DNA of 6,114 nucleotides, taken from an uncultured Mucilaginibacter sp. GTDB lineage: Bacteria; Bacteroidota; Bacteroidia; Sphingobacteriales; Sphingobacteriaceae. Within the stretch, counting starts at the first letter, position 1, and every line of letters begins with the position of its first letter. The stretch is from the NCBI GenBank assembly GCA_946479225.1, contig CAMLFI010000169.1:1-6114 (forward strand), in the 5' to 3' direction. This document shows positions 4,486 to 6,114 of this stretch, piece after piece. Position numbers and translations under genes: made by a program. The notes below the pieces were generated by a model. That model worked only from the letters and a program-made list of their open reading frames with translations, made no database searches and was not told the origin of the DNA.

Positions 4486-6114
4486 TTATGGCGCGCTGCT
4501 TCCGCTCACAATTATCTTACCGGCTGTTGCCCCTACTTGTCCGGCCATGTTTGCACCTTCAATTTTTAGACTGTAGGTAGCAGGCTTACCGGCGGCGTAA
4601 AAGCTGATCTGCGCATTGCCGTCTTTGTCGGTAATAATGCTTGGTTCCCAATGAATGGTTGTGCGCAGATCGTACTTTACGGCATCGTTTTTCACCAAAT
4701 ACCTGGGCCGGTAAAATTGCTTGTAGGTATTAACAGCCATAGGGCGATATACTTCGGCGCCGGGTATTTTTTCCAGGTATGGGCCTATGCCTGCGCGGGT
4801 AGTAACGTATACAGTGTTAACACCCATCCGCTTAAAAACCTCAACGCCGGTAACGTCCGCCGCTTTTACTCTGCTTAACTCACTTATCAAAAAATCAACA
4901 TAACCTCTCGGCCCCTGCACGCGTGTATATACCATGTTAATGTTTATTCCATCTATCAAAAACCTCACGGGGATCCTTTTTATACCAAGCGTGGTAAATG
5001 CTGACGTTATTCCCTTGCCACGCTCTGAAGTTACCATTGTAAACTCTCCAAAGCCCTCCACGTCTTTTTGTAATATCTGGTAAAGATTGCGCCCGTCTCG
5101 TTTCTGCAGGTCGGCATCGTCTAATACAAGGTCGGGGTTGCCTATTCCAAGCGCGTTTGATGCCCGGCTTATTCTCTTGCCTGATATCTGCACCTCCTTT
5201 AACAAGCGTCCGTCAGTTCCCGCTAAATCAGCGGCATCTTGTCGCGCTAAGGTAGTGGTCACTGTATTAACCAAAACGCTGTCTGCGTTTACATACCATG
5301 GTAAAAAAGTTTCTTTAAGCGGCGCAAATTCAGGCGCGTTAAACCTGTCAATTTTTATATCAATGCCGGCGTTTTTTCCACGCTTGTTTTTAGCTTGTAT
5401 CATGTATGATGCCGTATCAACCGGCAGCAAGTCATCAAACCTGAACCGTCCATTGGCATCTGTCGTAGTCTCCAATATAGCCGATGGATTTTTTGATATA
5501 ATTACTAATGACGAGCCCACAACAGGTTTGTTGCCATAATTTACCACCGTGCCTTGCACCGCAAAAACAGGTTCGGCGGCAAAGTCGGCTTTTTGCGTTT
5601 CATGTAATACCTCATCCCATTTATAGCCTACCCAACCTTGCGTTAACAGCAGGTTGTCAAGCGCTGTTGCAATTACGTGAGCGCGGTCTTTAAAGTAGTA
5701 GCCGGGATCTTCTACCATGCCTTTCAGATCAGACGTAAACAGCAGATAGCTGGCCAGATCGTTACCTAATAAATCGGCATTTGTCTGGCTGTTATCTGTA
5801 ACTGATGCCGAGAAGCTCCCTTGAACAGGTTTTCCGTTTTTATCTTTTACGGATATTTTTACGGCGATACTGTCGGCTGCATTATAAGTGTTTTTATCTG
5901 TTGTGAATGAGATCTGCAGATTGTCATGATGGTTAACAAATACTATACGCTCATTTATAGGTTGCTGCGCGGCATTTAGCAACGTAAACCGCACAATTCC
6001 TGTCGGGAAGGCCGATTTTGGTACGCGCCTTGTCAACTTGCCGCCCGATAGCTCTGCACGTTCAACATAACACACTACACCTCTTGACTGGCCTACCAGG
6101 TAATGAACACCTGC
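4486..6114 (-). CDS. Macroglobulin-like protein with carboxypeptidase-regulatory and TonB-plug-like domains, 5' end beyond the window
   Basis: The frame is open to the right edge; 542 residues to the TAA at 4486-4488 are visible. A GTG at 6073-6075 is internal, since in-frame coding (GVHYLVGQSRGVV) continues upstream. Fragment residues about 1-115 hold immunoglobulin-like strands resembling alpha-2-macroglobulin MG domains (LQISFTTDKNTYNAADSIAV, then VKDKNGKPVQGSFSASVTD). The segment LDNLLLTQGWVGYKW (152-166) is common in Bacteroidota proteins of this class. Residues about 184-250 form a carboxypeptidase-regulatory-like domain (VQGTVVNYGNKPVVGSSLVI, TTTDANGRFRFDDL). Residues about 325-445 resemble a TonB-receptor plug (RFLIDGININ, then AADVTGVEVFKR), but no beta-barrel follows. 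The C-terminus (DLRTTIHWEPSIITDKDGNA to the end) is another macroglobulin-type beta domain. It is probably an outer-membrane or periplasmic protein, perhaps a partner in nutrient uptake or envelope defence. The substrate is unknown. Confidence 0.85.
   Translation of the reverse strand, partial: AGVHYLVGQSRGVVCYVERAELSGGKLTRRVPKSAFPTGIVRFTLLNAAQQPINERIVFVNHHDNLQISFTTDKNTYNAADSIAVKISVKDKNGKPVQGSFSASVTDNSQTNADLLGNDLASYLLFTSDLKGMVEDPGYYFKDRAHVIATALDNLLLTQGWVGYKWDEVLHETQKADFAAEPVFAVQGTVVNYGNKPVVGSSLVIISKNPSAILETTTDANGRFRFDDLLPVDTASYMIQAKNKRGKNAGIDIKIDRFNAPEFAPLKETFLPWYVNADSVLVNTVTTTLARQDAADLAGTDGRLLKEVQISGKRISRASNALGIGNPDLVLDDADLQKRDGRNLYQILQKDVEGFGEFTMVTSERGKGITSAFTTLGIKRIPVRFLIDGININMVYTRVQGPRGYVDFLISELSRVKAADVTGVEVFKRMGVNTVYVTTRAGIGPYLEKIPGAEVYRPMAVNTYKQFYRPRYLVKNDAVKYDLRTTIHWEPSIITDKDGNAQISFYAAGKPATYSLKIEGANMAGQVGATAGKIIVSGSSAP

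Noticed and set aside
5087..5693. Plus-strand frames of 150 and 61 residues opposite the macroglobulin-like gene
   Set aside because: Antisense to a well-supported frame; no domain, signal or start context supports them.
6073..6075. GTG as the start of the macroglobulin-like gene
   Set aside because: The frame stays open through 13 more codons to the window edge and the start falls inside a beta-strand region with no signal peptide, so the true start is outside the window.

Overview
The window looks like a chromosomal segment from a Bacteroidota bacterium, most likely family Sphingobacteriaceae (Mucilaginibacter or Pedobacter type). This rests on moderate GC content, the absence of Shine-Dalgarno sequences before nearly every start codon, small Sec- and lipobox-exported proteins, a ClpP of the Bacteroidota type, and a large macroglobulin/carboxypeptidase-regulatory/plug protein of a kind typical of this phylum. 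The genus is an inference; no rRNA or other marker gene is present.

Layout. Positions 1-1188 (minus) hold the N-terminal 396 residues of a membrane-anchored SPFH/band 7 (flotillin-like) protein that runs off the left edge. Its extra-membrane part has four related beta-type units before the SPFH domain. Positions 1189-1710 are a roughly 520-base non-coding stretch. It carries two diverged direct copies (about 80% identical) of a 67-70-base element that can fold into the same stem with a compensatory base change, plus three short perfect hairpins. Next come three small plus-strand genes: a 57-residue hydrophilic, lysine-rich protein (1711-1884), a secreted NTF2-like protein (1927-2385) and a lipocalin-like lipoprotein (2470-2880).

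Positions 2963-4447 form a compact operon: an ECF-type sigma factor, a 90-residue soluble protein whose start overlaps the sigma stop, and a ClpP peptidase 11 bases further on. The ClpP has a complete Ser-His-Asp triad but altered residues around the nucleophile, and neither tig nor clpX adjoins it. It is therefore probably a second, accessory ClpP tied to this sigma factor. A small hairpin overlaps the clpP stop and lies between the convergent ends of clpP and the last gene. That gene (4486-6114, minus, 5' end outside the window) encodes the C-terminal 542 residues of a secreted macroglobulin-like protein with a carboxypeptidase-regulatory-like fold and a TonB-receptor plug-like domain, but no beta-barrel.

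The most unusual items are the paired structured repeats at 1208-1277 and 1531-1597, the vault-protein-like architecture of the SPFH protein, and the sigma-small protein-ClpP operon. No mobile element, CRISPR array, tRNA or rRNA was seen.
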